Shown piece after piece: positions 49,122 through 56,998 of a stretch of 64,000 bases of DNA (position 1 is the first letter of the stretch; each line of letters opens with the position of its first letter). The position numbers were made by a program, and so were the translations under genes. The notes below the pieces were generated by a model. It saw nothing but the letters and a program-made list of their open reading frames with translations, was not told the origin of the DNA and ran no database searches. Source of the DNA: Lysobacter niastensis (GTDB taxonomy: Bacteria > Pseudomonadota > Gammaproteobacteria > Xanthomonadales > Xanthomonadaceae); contig NZ_JADLZT010000001.1 of the NCBI RefSeq assembly GCF_015453285.1, forward strand, positions 530,042 to 594,041. The letters are read 5' to 3'.

Positions 49122-50026
49122 TGACGCAGAAGAAGTCCGCCGCCAAGACCGTACGCAAGAAGGCGGCGCCGAAGGCCGCCGCGCAGGGTCCGGGCATCGA
49201 CGAACTGAAGTTCATGGTCGACAGCGCGTTCGAACGCCGCGCGATGCTGACTCTGGATGAGATCGAAGGCTCGACGCGGCCGGCGGTGGAGCGCGTGATC
49301 GCAGGGCTGGAGAGCGGCGAATTCCGCGTCGCCGAACCCGACGGCAAGGGCGGCTGGACCGTCAACGAGTGGCTGAAGAAGGCGGTGCTGCTGTACTTCC
49401 GCGTCAACGACATGCAGGTCGTCGAAGGCTTCCCGGCGCCGTACTGGGACAAGGTCCCGGCGCGCTTCGAAGGGTTCGGCGAAAGCGACTTCCGCAAGCT
49501 CGGCGCGCGCGTCGTGCCGGGCGCGGTGGTTCGCCGCGGCTCGCACATCGGCAAGGACGTGGTGCTGATGCCGAGCTTCGTCAACATCGGCGCGCATGTG
49601 GGCGAGGGCACGATGGTCGACACCTGGGCCACGGTCGGTTCGTGCGCGCAGGTAGGCAAGCACTGCCACCTGTCCGGTGGCGCCGGCATCGGCGGCGTGC
49701 TGGAACCGCTGCAGGCCTCGCCGACGATCATCGAGGACCACTGCTTCATCGGTGCCCGTTCCGAAGTGGTCGAGGGCTTCGTGGTCGGCCACCACAGCGT
49801 GATCGGCATGGGCGTGTTCCTGGGCCAGAGCACGCGCATCTACAACCGCATGACCGGCGAGATCAGCTACGGCTACGTGCCGCCTTACAGCGTCGTGGTG
49901 TCGGGCCAGTTGCCGGCCGCGGACGGTTCGCACTCGCTGTACTGCGCGGTGATCGTCAAGCAGGTCGACGCCAAGACCCGCTCGAAGACCAGCATCAACG
50001 ATCTGCTGCGCGGACTGGCGGAATGA
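49121..50026 (+). CDS. dapD: Tetrahydrodipicolinate N-succinyltransferase
   Basis: DapD transfers succinyl from succinyl-CoA to tetrahydrodipicolinate in the succinylase branch of lysine and meso-diaminopimelate synthesis. The 301-residue trimeric left-handed beta-helix protein shows [56 protein letters not shown] and [15 protein letters not shown] Lys/Ala-rich N-terminal extension (about residues 1-22) is unusual relative to E. coli DapD. The ATG at 49121 has GGAG seven bases ahead and overlaps the glnD stop by one base. Confidence 0.95.
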   Translation: MTQKKSAAKTVRKKAAPKAAAQGPGIDELKFMVDSAFERRAMLTLDEIEGSTRPAVERVIAGLESGEFRVAEPDGKGGWTVNEWLKKAVLLYFRVNDMQVVEGFPAPYWDKVPARFEGFGESDFRKLGARVVPGAVVRRGSHIGKDVVLMPSFVNIGAHVGEGTMVDTWATVGSCAQVGKHCHLSGGAGIGGVLEPLQASPTIIEDHCFIGARSEVVEGFVVGHHSVIGMGVFLGQSTRIYNRMTGEISYGYVPPYSVVVSGQLPAADGSHSLYCAVIVKQVDAKTRSKTSINDLLRGLAE

Positions 50027-50382
50027 CGACGCTCTACGGGCTGTCCAACTGCGACACCTGCAAGAAGGCCCGCAAGTGGCTCGACCGCTTCGGCGTCGCG
50101 CATGCGTTCGTCGACTATCGCGACCAGCGCCAGGCGCCGGAAACGCTGATCGCGTGGAAGGAGCAGCTCGGCGGCTGGGACGCGATGATCAACAAGTCGT
50201 CGACGACCTGGCGCACGCTGCCGCCCAATCGCAAGGAGCCGGCCTCCGACGCCGAGTGGAAGCTGCTGCTGAAGGAGTATCCGCAGCTGATCCGCCGGCC
50301 GGTGGTCGTCACCGATGACGGCCAGGTCACGCAGGGTTTCAGCGACAACGGCTTCAAGAAGCGCTTCGGGATCGGTTCGTGA
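50023..50382 (+). CDS. ArsC/Spx-family thioredoxin-fold protein YffB
   Basis: A 119-residue protein of the ArsC/Spx/YffB fold. It carries a CxxC at C10 and C13 ([14 protein letters not shown]), then [26 protein letters not shown] and the conserved [19 protein letters not shown]. coli YffB, also next to dapE, behaves as a glutathione-dependent thiol reductase in structural work; arsenate reduction is unlikely. Overlaps dapD by four bases (ATGA) and dapE by four (GTGA), so it is fixed in the dap operon, though its link to lysine synthesis is unexplained. Confidence 0.9.
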   Translation: MTTLYGLSNCDTCKKARKWLDRFGVAHAFVDYRDQRQAPETLIAWKEQLGGWDAMINKSSTTWRTLPPNRKEPASDAEWKLLLKEYPQLIRRPVVVTDDGQVTQGFSDNGFKKRFGIGS

Positions 50383-51533
50383 CGGCGAATGTGGCGACGA
50401 GCGATGTGCTCGACCTGACCCGCGAACTGATCTCGCGGCCTTCGGTTACGCCCGACGACTCGGGCTGCCAGCAGTTGCTGGCGCAGCGCCTCAAAGCCGC
50501 AGGATTCCGTTGCGAGCACCTGCGTTTCGGCGAGGTCGACAACCTCTGGGCCGTGCACGGTGCAGGCGAGGGCCCGACGCTGGTGCTGCTCGGCCACACC
50601 GACGTGGTACCGCCCGGCCCGCGCGAAGCCTGGGGCAGCGATCCGTTCGTGCCGGAGATCCGCGACGGACTGCTGTACGGCCGCGGCGCGGCGGACATGA
50701 AGGGCAGCGTGGCGGCATTCGTCGTTGCACTGGAGCGCTTCGCCGCCACGCACCCGGAGCATCCGGGACGGGTGGCTCTGCTGCTGACCTCGGACGAGGA
50801 GGGCGACGCCGTCGACGGCGTGCGCAAGGTGGCCGACCTGTTCCGCGAACGCGGCGAACGCGTCGACTGGTGCGTCACCGGCGAGCCTTCATCGACCGCA
50901 CGGCTGGGCGACCTGCTGCGCGTGGGCCGTCGCGGCACGCTGTCGGCGACGCTGACTGTGCGTGGCATCCAGGGCCACGTCGCCTATCCCGAGAAGGCGC
51001 GCAATCCGATCCACCAGGCCATGCCGGCGCTCGCCGAGTTGTCAGCGAGGCGCTGGGACGATGGCTACGAGACCTTCCCGCCGACCAGCCTGCAGATCAG
51101 CAACGTGCATGCCGGCACCGGCGCCAACAACGTCATTCCGGGCGAGATGCAGGTGCTGTTCAACCTGCGCTACAACCCGACGTGGAACGCGGCGCAGCTC
51201 GAGCAGCAGTGCGAGGACGTGCTGCGCAGCCACGGACTGGAGTACGCCATCCACTGGCACCGCGGCGGTGAGCCGTTCTACACGCCGGAAGGGCCGCTGC
51301 GTGCAGCCGCACGCGACGTGCTGGCCTCGTTCTCCGGCGCCGCGCCGGTGGAGAGCACCGGCGGCGGCACGTCCGATGCACGCTTCATCGCGCCGCTGGG
51401 CGCGCAGTGCATCGAGATCGGCCCGGTCAATGCCAGCATCCACAAGGTCGACGAGCATGTGTCGGTCGCAGACCTGCAGGCGTTGCCCGATCTCTACCTG
51501 GCGTTGATCGAGCGCCTGATCCTGCGGGCCTGA
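50379..51533 (+). CDS. dapE: Succinyl-diaminopimelate desuccinylase
   Basis: DapE hydrolyses N-succinyl-LL-diaminopimelate, providing meso-DAP and lysine precursors. The 384-residue M20 di-zinc peptidase-fold enzyme shows H73 and D75 in [11 protein letters not shown], the bridging D106 in [10 protein letters not shown] and the E140-E141 pair (SDEEGD) with the catalytic Glu. The C-terminal ligand His is in the [11 protein letters not shown] block. The GTG start overlaps the yffB stop by four bases. A family B repeat follows the stop and separates it from the convergent acylase gene. Confidence 0.95.
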   Translation: MTANVATSDVLDLTRELISRPSVTPDDSGCQQLLAQRLKAAGFRCEHLRFGEVDNLWAVHGAGEGPTLVLLGHTDVVPPGPREAWGSDPFVPEIRDGLLYGRGAADMKGSVAAFVVALERFAATHPEHPGRVALLLTSDEEGDAVDGVRKVADLFRERGERVDWCVTGEPSSTARLGDLLRVGRRGTLSATLTVRGIQGHVAYPEKARNPIHQAMPALAELSARRWDDGYETFPPTSLQISNVHAGTGANNVIPGEMQVLFNLRYNPTWNAAQLEQQCEDVLRSHGLEYAIHWHRGGEPFYTPEGPLRAAARDVLASFSGAAPVESTGGGTSDARFIAPLGAQCIEIGPVNASIHKVDEHVSVADLQALPDLYLALIERLILRA

Positions 51534-51573
51534 AGCTTCCTTCGGGCTGAAAGCGGCCCATCCGCCCTTCGAA

Positions 51574-51612
51574 CCCCTCTCCCGCTTACGGGAGAGGGGT
51601 TGGGATGAGGGC
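51574..51612. repeat. Dispersed hairpin repeat, family B (half element)
   Basis: CCCCTCTCCCG followed by CGGGAGAGGGG forms an 11-bp hairpin, followed by TTGGGATGAGGGC, the same unit as at 1408-1443. It sits between the convergent dapE and penicillin-acylase genes. Confidence 0.8.
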
Positions 51613-51617
51613 AAAGA

Positions 51618-53978
51618 TCAGTGCGCCGCCGGCGACAGCGTCAGCGCATGGCGCGTCTGCCCCGGCAGGAACGGCGTCGGCCGGCCGTGCACCCAGTCGT
51701 CGTGGCCCGCGCCCCAGAACGGCGACAGCGGATGGCCACTCTGACCGCCAGGCATGTGCGTGATGCCGTCGGCTTCGTGGCCCGGCGAGACGACCATGCG
51801 TTCGGACGCGCCGAAGTTCGGCCCCTGCACGCGCGGCATGCCGCTGTCGCCGGGCAGCGGATCGGCCGGCATGCACAGCGCCGGCTTGGCGAAACCCGGC
51901 AACGCCATCGCCAGCGGGTGGCAGATCTTCGCGGTGTTGCGTTCGCCCCAGGTACGGCCAGCCAGCGGGCCCTGCTTGGCGAGATCGTCACGCACCTCGC
52001 GTGCGGCGTCCTCGAACAGCGCGTCCCAGTTGGCGAAGCGGCGCGGCAGCAGGTTCATCGGACGCTGCGTCACCAGCGGCCAGGCCACGCCTTCGAACTG
52101 GCCCACGGTGGGCATCGTGAAGTCGTCGCCCATCGCGGCCTGCGCCGGCGCGGTGAGGCCGTCGAGCAGACGGTCGTGCACCGCTTGCCGCCATGCGCGC
52201 ACGATGCGGTAGCTCACCGAATCGGCGCTGGCGCGGCCCTGCCAGGTGTCCGCCGCTTGTGCGAGCGAGTGCAACGCGGACGTGGTTTCCTTCGTCCCCT
52301 GTTCGCGCAGCAGTTGCCACCAGCGCGCGAGGAACAGTGCGCGGTCGTCCAGCTGGATCGCGAGCAGGTCGCGTTCGGTCAGCGTCTTCTTCGAGAACAG
52401 GTCGTCGCGGATCTGCCGCGCGCGCGCGCCGTTGGCGTAACCGCCGTCGCCGATGCGCGCGAGCAGCCCGTCGTCGACGACGCGTGCGTTGGCGGTCCAC
52501 AGGCGTTGCAGCGAGCCCGCGCGCAGGCCGATGCCGTTGGCCGTCGTCAACGTCCACGGTGCACACGAACCGTTCGCCATGATCATCGCGCTGTCGCACG
52601 ATGCCTGGCGCTGCGGTGCCGGGCCCAGCAGGCGCCAGGCGATGCGGCCGCTGCGGTCGCCGATCACCAGGTTCTGACCGGGAATCGCGGTGTCGTCGGC
52701 CATCGCCAGCGCGTCGTCGAGCGCATGCGCGTGAAGGAAATCGGCCAGTCCCAGGGTGAGCGAGCCGGGCAGGTGCGCGACCCAGCGCAGCGACAACGCA
52801 GTGCCATCGGCATTGCGATGCAGGATCGGGCCCCAGGCGGTTTCCTCCACCGGGAAAACGACGTCGTCCTGTCCGGCGACGCGGATGTGCTCGTTGTAGG
52901 TGCGGCGTGCGGTGCAGGGTGCCGGGCAGGCCGGTTCCTGCTGCCAGTCGAGCCAGTCGCCGTAGCTGTTGGTGAAGCCCCACGCGACCTGGCCGTTGCT
53001 GCCGACCACCAGTGCCGGCAGGCCGGGCAGGGTGAAGCCGGTGGCGTCGACGCGGCCGCCGACGGCGCGTGCATCGGCATAACGCAGGCGTGCGCGGAAC
53101 CAGATATTCGGCGCGCGCAGGCCCAGGTGCATGTCGTCGGCGATGATCGCGCGGCCATCGCGCGTGACCTCGCCGGAGACCGCGAAGTTGTTGCTGCCCA
53201 CGTCGGACAGCTGCGGGATGTCGTGATCCTTCTCGCTGGCCGGCGCAGGCAGTTTGCGCAGGTCGATGGCCAGCGCATCCGGCAGGGCGGCATCGCCGCG
53301 CGGTCTGCCCGCGATCGGTGCGTCCCAGCTCGTGCCATCGCGGGCGAGCAGGTCGTAGAGCGGTCCCGGTAGGTGCGGTCGCAGGCGCGACATCGCGAGC
53401 TCGCGCTTGTTCTCCGAATCCTGTAGATCGAAGTACATCGCATAGCCGGTCAGTGCCGTGTCTTCCAGCCGCCACGGCGCCGGTTGCTTGCGCAGCAGCA
53501 GGTAAGGCCAGGGCCGGACCTTGAGGCTCCCCAGTCCAGCGTTGATGCCGTCGGTGTAGGCCTGGGCCATCGTGCGATGGCGTCCGAACGCGCTGTCCAG
53601 GTGCTGCACGACGCGGGCACGCATGCGGTGGACGCGGTGCTCCTTGTCGGTGTCGATCGCGATCGGGCCGAACAGCTCGGCGAGTTCGCCCGCGGCGGTA
53701 CGCCGCAGCAGGTCCATTTCGAAGTAGCGCTCCTGCGCGTGCACGTAACCCAGTGCGCGCATCGCATCATTCTCGTTGGCGGCCTCGATCGTGACAACGC
53801 CGAGCGCGTCGCGGCCGACGGTCACCGGCGCCGACAGGCCGGGCACGGCGAGTTCACCGTCCAGCGGCGGCAGGCTGCCTCGCAACAGCCACCAGATGGC
53901 CACGAACAACGCCAGCAGCAGCACCAGCAGCACCAACAGGCCGCGCTTCAAAAAAGTCCAGGCAATGCGTTTCGACAT
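51618..53978 (-). CDS. Penicillin acylase family Ntn hydrolase
   Basis: A 786-residue precursor with an N-terminal membrane/signal helix (about residues 10-33). An alpha-subunit region and a spacer follow, then a beta subunit whose new N-terminus would be S262 in DVGSNNFAVSG, the autocatalytic Ser nucleophile of S45 Ntn hydrolases. GSNGQVAWGFTNSYGDWLDW and HMPGGQSGHPLSPFWGAGHDDW are family blocks. Members cleave amides such as penicillin G, cephalosporins or acyl-homoserine lactones; long-chain AHL acylases (quorum quenching) are frequent among environmental relatives. Substrate cannot be read from sequence. The ATG at 53978 has GGAGG six bases ahead. It diverges from the asnB leader. Confidence 0.9.
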   Translation of the reverse strand: MSKRIAWTFLKRGLLVLLVLLLALFVAIWWLLRGSLPPLDGELAVPGLSAPVTVGRDALGVVTIEAANENDAMRALGYVHAQERYFEMDLLRRTAAGELAELFGPIAIDTDKEHRVHRMRARVVQHLDSAFGRHRTMAQAYTDGINAGLGSLKVRPWPYLLLRKQPAPWRLEDTALTGYAMYFDLQDSENKRELAMSRLRPHLPGPLYDLLARDGTSWDAPIAGRPRGDAALPDALAIDLRKLPAPASEKDHDIPQLSDVGSNNFAVSGEVTRDGRAIIADDMHLGLRAPNIWFRARLRYADARAVGGRVDATGFTLPGLPALVVGSNGQVAWGFTNSYGDWLDWQQEPACPAPCTARRTYNEHIRVAGQDDVVFPVEETAWGPILHRNADGTALSLRWVAHLPGSLTLGLADFLHAHALDDALAMADDTAIPGQNLVIGDRSGRIAWRLLGPAPQRQASCDSAMIMANGSCAPWTLTTANGIGLRAGSLQRLWTANARVVDDGLLARIGDGGYANGARARQIRDDLFSKKTLTERDLLAIQLDDRALFLARWWQLLREQGTKETTSALHSLAQAADTWQGRASADSVSYRIVRAWRQAVHDRLLDGLTAPAQAAMGDDFTMPTVGQFEGVAWPLVTQRPMNLLPRRFANWDALFEDAAREVRDDLAKQGPLAGRTWGERNTAKICHPLAMALPGFAKPALCMPADPLPGDSGMPRVQGPNFGASERMVVSPGHEADGITHMPGGQSGHPLSPFWGAGHDDWVHGRPTPFLPGQTRHALTLSPAAH

Positions 53979-54091
53979 GAGCGTCCTCCCCAACTTGCGA
54001 GCTTAGCCGAAGCCGAACCGGCGCCTCAGGCCAAGGGAGGGGGGCGGGCCGGACACTTGCAACCGGCGTCCTGGTGAAGCAGGATCGGCCC

Positions 54092-54223
54092 ATGCCCCTC
54101 GTGCCCGCCCATTTCAACGCGACCCCTGCCGCCCTCCGCGGCGGCCTGTCCGTGGCCGGCACCGTGAACAGCGCGACCAATAACAATCGCAATAACGCCA
54201 GCCTCCCGCGGGCCGGCGATTAG
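54092..54223 (+). CDS. Asn-rich leader peptide of the asnB attenuator
   Basis: A 43-codon ORF 115 bases ahead of asnB, with AGGA seven bases before its ATG. Residues 29-35 read TNNNRNN; five of the six codons at 54179-54196 specify Asn (AAT AAC AAT CGC AAT AAC), and N9 and N26 add two more. Three of the five are AAT, the less common Asn codon in such a GC-rich genome. The stop TAG (54221-54223) lies inside the antiterminator. A GTG at 54164 could start a 19-residue version with the same Asn run. The peptide itself need not have a function: the ribosome's progress through the Asn codons would be the signal. The role is inferred from architecture. Confidence 0.75.
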   Translation: MPLVPAHFNATPAALRGGLSVAGTVNSATNNNRNNASLPRAGD

Positions 54224-54264
54224 CGCGCGCAACACAGACACGCTCAATCGCTCACGAAGCCCGC
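54208..54264 (+). promoter_or_regulatory. Antiterminator of the asnB attenuator
   Basis: GCGGGC (54208-54213) can pair with GCCCGC (54259-54264), which is the 5' arm of the terminator. Inside this, GCGATTAGCG (54216-54225) pairs with CGCT-C-AATCGC (54241-54251), ten pairs with one bulged C. A ribosome stalled on the Asn codons leaves this region free; a ribosome at the TAG stop covers it. The structure excludes the terminator hairpin. Confidence 0.65.
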
Positions 54265-54291
54265 ACTGCGAAGTGCGGGCTTCTTCGTTTT
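54256..54291 (+). terminator. Attenuator terminator upstream of asnB
   Basis: A perfect 12-bp stem GAAGCCCGCACT / AGTGCGGGCTTC with a GCGA tetraloop, followed by TTCGTTTT. It lies 46 bases before the asnB ATG, downstream of the Asn-rich leader ORF, so it would stop transcription before asnB when the leader is fully translated. Confidence 0.85.
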
Positions 54292-54337
54292 CGGCTTCGC
54301 AAACCCCTCAGACGATCCAGCCCCCAAGGAGTCCAGC

Positions 54338-56032
54338 ATGTGTTCCATCCTCGGCATCTTCGGCCTGCACCCCGATGACGACCTCCAGGCGCTGCGCCGG
54401 CGCGCGCTCGAACTGTCCCAGCGCCAGCGCCATCGCGGCCCCGACTGGAGCGGCGTGTATGCGGACGAGAACGCGATCCTCGTCCACGAGCGTCTGGCCA
54501 TCGTCGATCCCGCCGGCGGCTCGCAGCCGCTGCGCTCGGCCGACGGCGATCTGGTGCTCGCGGTCAACGGCGAGATCTACAACCACCGCGAACTGAAGCT
54601 GCAACTGGCGCAGCCGTACGCCTTCCAGACCGGGTCCGACTGCGAAGTGATCAACGCCCTGTATCGCGAGCGCGAGGACGTCGGCGCGTGGCTCGACGGG
54701 CTCAACGGCATCTTCGCGTTCGCACTGTGGGACAGCGCGCGTGGCCGTACCCTGATCGCCCGCGACGCGATCGGCGTCTGTCCGCTGTATTGGGGCCACG
54801 ACCGCGACGGCCGCCTGTGCGTCGCCTCGGAAATGAAAGCGTTGTCCGACACCTGTGCCGATGTCGCCCAGTTCCCACCCGGCCACTACTACGACAGCAC
54901 GACCGGGGAGCTGGTCCGCTATTACCAGCGGACATGGCGCGACTACCAGGCGACGCAGGGCGTCGAAGTGGCGAAGCAGGAGCTGCGCGAGGCCTTCGAG
55001 CGGGCGGTGCACCGGCAGCTGATGAGCGATGTGCCATACGGCGTGCTGCTGTCGGGCGGACTGGATTCCTCGCTGGTGGCCGCCGTCGCCGCACGTTACG
55101 CACGCCGCCGCATCGAGGAGGACGACCAGAGCGAAGCCTGGTGGCCGCGCCTGCATTCGTTCGCGATCGGGCTGCAAGGCTCGCCCGATCTCGCCGCGGC
55201 CGAAGTCGCGGCAAAGGCGCTGGGCACCGTCCATCACGGCTTCACCTACACCTTCGAGGAAGGACTCGACGCGATTCCGGAGGTGATCCGGCACGTCGAG
55301 ACCTACGACGTCACGACGATCCGGGCGTCCACGCCGATGTTCCTGCTGGCGCGGCGGATCAAGGCGATGGGCGTGAAGATGGTGCTGTCGGGCGAGGGCA
55401 GTGACGAAGTCTTCGGCGGTTACCTGTACTTCCACAAGGCGCCGGACGCGCGCGAGTTCCATGACGAGACCGTGCGCAAGCTCGACGCCCTGCACAACTA
55501 CGACTGCCTGCGCGCCAACAAGTCGATGATGGCCTGGGGCGTGGAACCGCGCGTGCCGTTCCTGGACGTGGAGTTCCTCGACGTCGCGATGCGAATGGAC
55601 GCACGTTTCAAGATGGCCGGTCCGCAGCCGGACGGCACGCAGCGCATCGAGAAGGCGATCCTGCGCGAGGCGTTCGAAGGCTATCTGCCCGATTCGATCC
55701 TGTGGCGGCAGAAGGAGCAGTTCAGCGACGGCGTCGGCTACGGCTGGATTGACGGCCTGAAGGCGCACGCACAGGCGCAGATCAGCGACCGCGTGTTCTC
55801 CGCGGCGGCGCACCGCTTCCCGATCAACACGCCGCAGACCAAGGAGGCCTACTTGTACCGCCATATCTTCGAGCAGTTCTTTCCCAGTGCGGCGTGCGCG
55901 GACACGGTGCCGGGCGGGAAGTCGATCGCGTGTTCGTCGCCGGCGGCGATCGCCTGGGATGCTGCGTTCGCGAAGATGGCCGATCCGTCGGGGCGTGCGG
56001 TCGCGGGAGTGCATCAGGCGACGCTGGGTTGA
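54338..56032 (+). CDS. asnB: Glutamine-hydrolysing asparagine synthetase B
   Basis: AsnB makes asparagine from aspartate, ATP and glutamine. It has 564 residues, close to E. coli AsnB (554). The class II glutaminase domain starts with the nucleophile C2 (MCSILGIFG) and contains RHRGPDWSG, HERLAIVDPAGGSQPL and NGEIYNHRELK. The synthetase domain has the PP-loop LSGGLDSS with S239 and LSGEGSDEVFGGYLYFHKAP. AAGGAG lies seven bases ahead of the ATG. Expression is probably set by the attenuator immediately upstream, which would read charged tRNA-Asn, the most direct measure of asparagine supply. Confidence 0.96.
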   Translation: MCSILGIFGLHPDDDLQALRRRALELSQRQRHRGPDWSGVYADENAILVHERLAIVDPAGGSQPLRSADGDLVLAVNGEIYNHRELKLQLAQPYAFQTGSDCEVINALYREREDVGAWLDGLNGIFAFALWDSARGRTLIARDAIGVCPLYWGHDRDGRLCVASEMKALSDTCADVAQFPPGHYYDSTTGELVRYYQRTWRDYQATQGVEVAKQELREAFERAVHRQLMSDVPYGVLLSGGLDSSLVAAVAARYARRRIEEDDQSEAWWPRLHSFAIGLQGSPDLAAAEVAAKALGTVHHGFTYTFEEGLDAIPEVIRHVETYDVTTIRASTPMFLLARRIKAMGVKMVLSGEGSDEVFGGYLYFHKAPDAREFHDETVRKLDALHNYDCLRANKSMMAWGVEPRVPFLDVEFLDVAMRMDARFKMAGPQPDGTQRIEKAILREAFEGYLPDSILWRQKEQFSDGVGYGWIDGLKAHAQAQISDRVFSAAAHRFPINTPQTKEAYLYRHIFEQFFPSAACADTVPGGKSIACSSPAAIAWDAAFAKMADPSGRAVAGVHQATLG

Positions 56033-56066
56033 TTGCTCGCGCCTAGGCTGCGCGAAGCGGTCTTTC

Positions 56067-56175
56067 ACCGTTCGTCCTGAGCGTAGGCGCTCGCGCCGGA
56101 GTCGAAGGATGAGCGGGGGCTAGCCTGGACCGTCCACCCTTCGACTCCGCTGCGCTACGCTCAGGGCGAACGGTG
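56067..56175. repeat. Dispersed inverted repeat, family C
   Basis: A ~109 bp element between the convergent asnB and tpm genes. Left arm CACCGTTCGTCCTGAGCGTA and right arm ending TACGCTCAGGGCGAACGGTG are near-perfect inverted copies. It shares arms with 21761-21929 in reversed order. Confidence 0.82.
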
Positions 56176-56201
56176 TTGGTGAGCTGCCCGGGCAAAAGGC
56201 C

Positions 56202-56858
56202 TCAGCGCCGATCGAGCCGGTACACCACCGTGTCCAGCGCGGTCACGCCCTCGGCGATGAAGGCCGGCTGCTGCTCGAGGATGTCGCGGCGCTCCAGCGT
56301 CGCGATATCCCATTCGCGGCCGAACAACTCGCGCACTTCCTGCTCGCGCACGCAGAACGGAGGGCCGTTCTTCTCGTGCTGCGGATACTCCAGCGTGATC
56401 AGCAGACCGCGGCAGTTCGCGGGCAGGCGGGCGTAGAGTTCATGCACATAACGCTGACGCATCGGCGGCGGCAGCGCGATCAGCGCAGCGCGGTCGAACA
56501 CGGCCGCGCAGTCCGCCAGCACGGTTTCATCCAGCGCAAAGGCGTCGCCGCAGATCAGTTCGATGCCGTCGGCGACGTGGTGCCGTCCATAGCGCGATTG
56601 GTGCACTTCCGGCGACAGGCCTTGCGAGGCGAAGAACTGGTCGATCGCCAGTTGCGACAGTTCGATGCCGAGCACGCGCAGGCCCTGCGCAGCCAACCAC
56701 GCCATGTCCAGCGTCTTGCCCGCCAGCGGCACGAACACGCGGTTGCCGGGTGAGATGCCGAGCGAATCCCAGTGCTTCAGCAGCAACGGCGTCGGCTTGT
56801 CCTGGTGGAAGCCGATCTGCTGGTCGTGCCAGCGCTGGTGCCAGAAATCCGGTTCCAT
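56202..56858 (-). CDS. tpm: Thiopurine S-methyltransferase
   Basis: A 218-residue SAM-dependent methyltransferase of the TPMT family, which in bacteria methylates selenium and tellurium oxyanions as well as thiopurines. It begins MEPDFWHQRWHDQQIGFHQ, the usual TPMT start. It holds the SAM site VFVPLAGKTLDMAWLAAQG (about residues 41-59), VLGIELSQLAIDQFF, and AVFDRAALIALPPPMRQRYV. It lies alone, convergent with asnB. In this environment a metalloid-resistance role is plausible but not shown. Confidence 0.92.
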   Translation of the reverse strand: MEPDFWHQRWHDQQIGFHQDKPTPLLLKHWDSLGISPGNRVFVPLAGKTLDMAWLAAQGLRVLGIELSQLAIDQFFASQGLSPEVHQSRYGRHHVADGIELICGDAFALDETVLADCAAVFDRAALIALPPPMRQRYVHELYARLPANCRGLLITLEYPQHEKNGPPFCVREQEVRELFGREWDIATLERRDILEQQPAFIAEGVTALDTVVYRLDRR

Positions 56859-56880
56859 GAGTTACCGCTTTTCCTTGCCC

Positions 56881-56987
56881 GTCATCCCCGCGAAGGCGGG
56901 GATCCAGTGGCGTTGCTTTGTTTTGTTTTAGACATCGGCCATGCGACGGGATCAAAGTCCCTGGATCCCCGCCTTCGCGGGGATGGC
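56881..56987. repeat. Dispersed inverted repeat, family A
   Basis: The best-preserved family A copy: GTCATCCCCGCG-aag-GCGGGGATCCAG (56881-56907) and the inverted CTGGATCCCCGCC...GGGGATGGC (56961-56987) flank ~53 bp containing a T-rich stretch. It lies between parC and tpm, both on the minus strand, just past the parC stop. Confidence 0.85.
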
Positions 56988-56998
56988 GAGCCGGGGCT

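Noticed and set aside
54256..54291. Terminator ahead of asnB as the end of an unrelated upstream gene or sRNA
   Set aside because: No plus-strand gene other than the leader ORF lies upstream (the acylase is divergent). The Asn-rich leader and the antiterminator explain the hairpin better.
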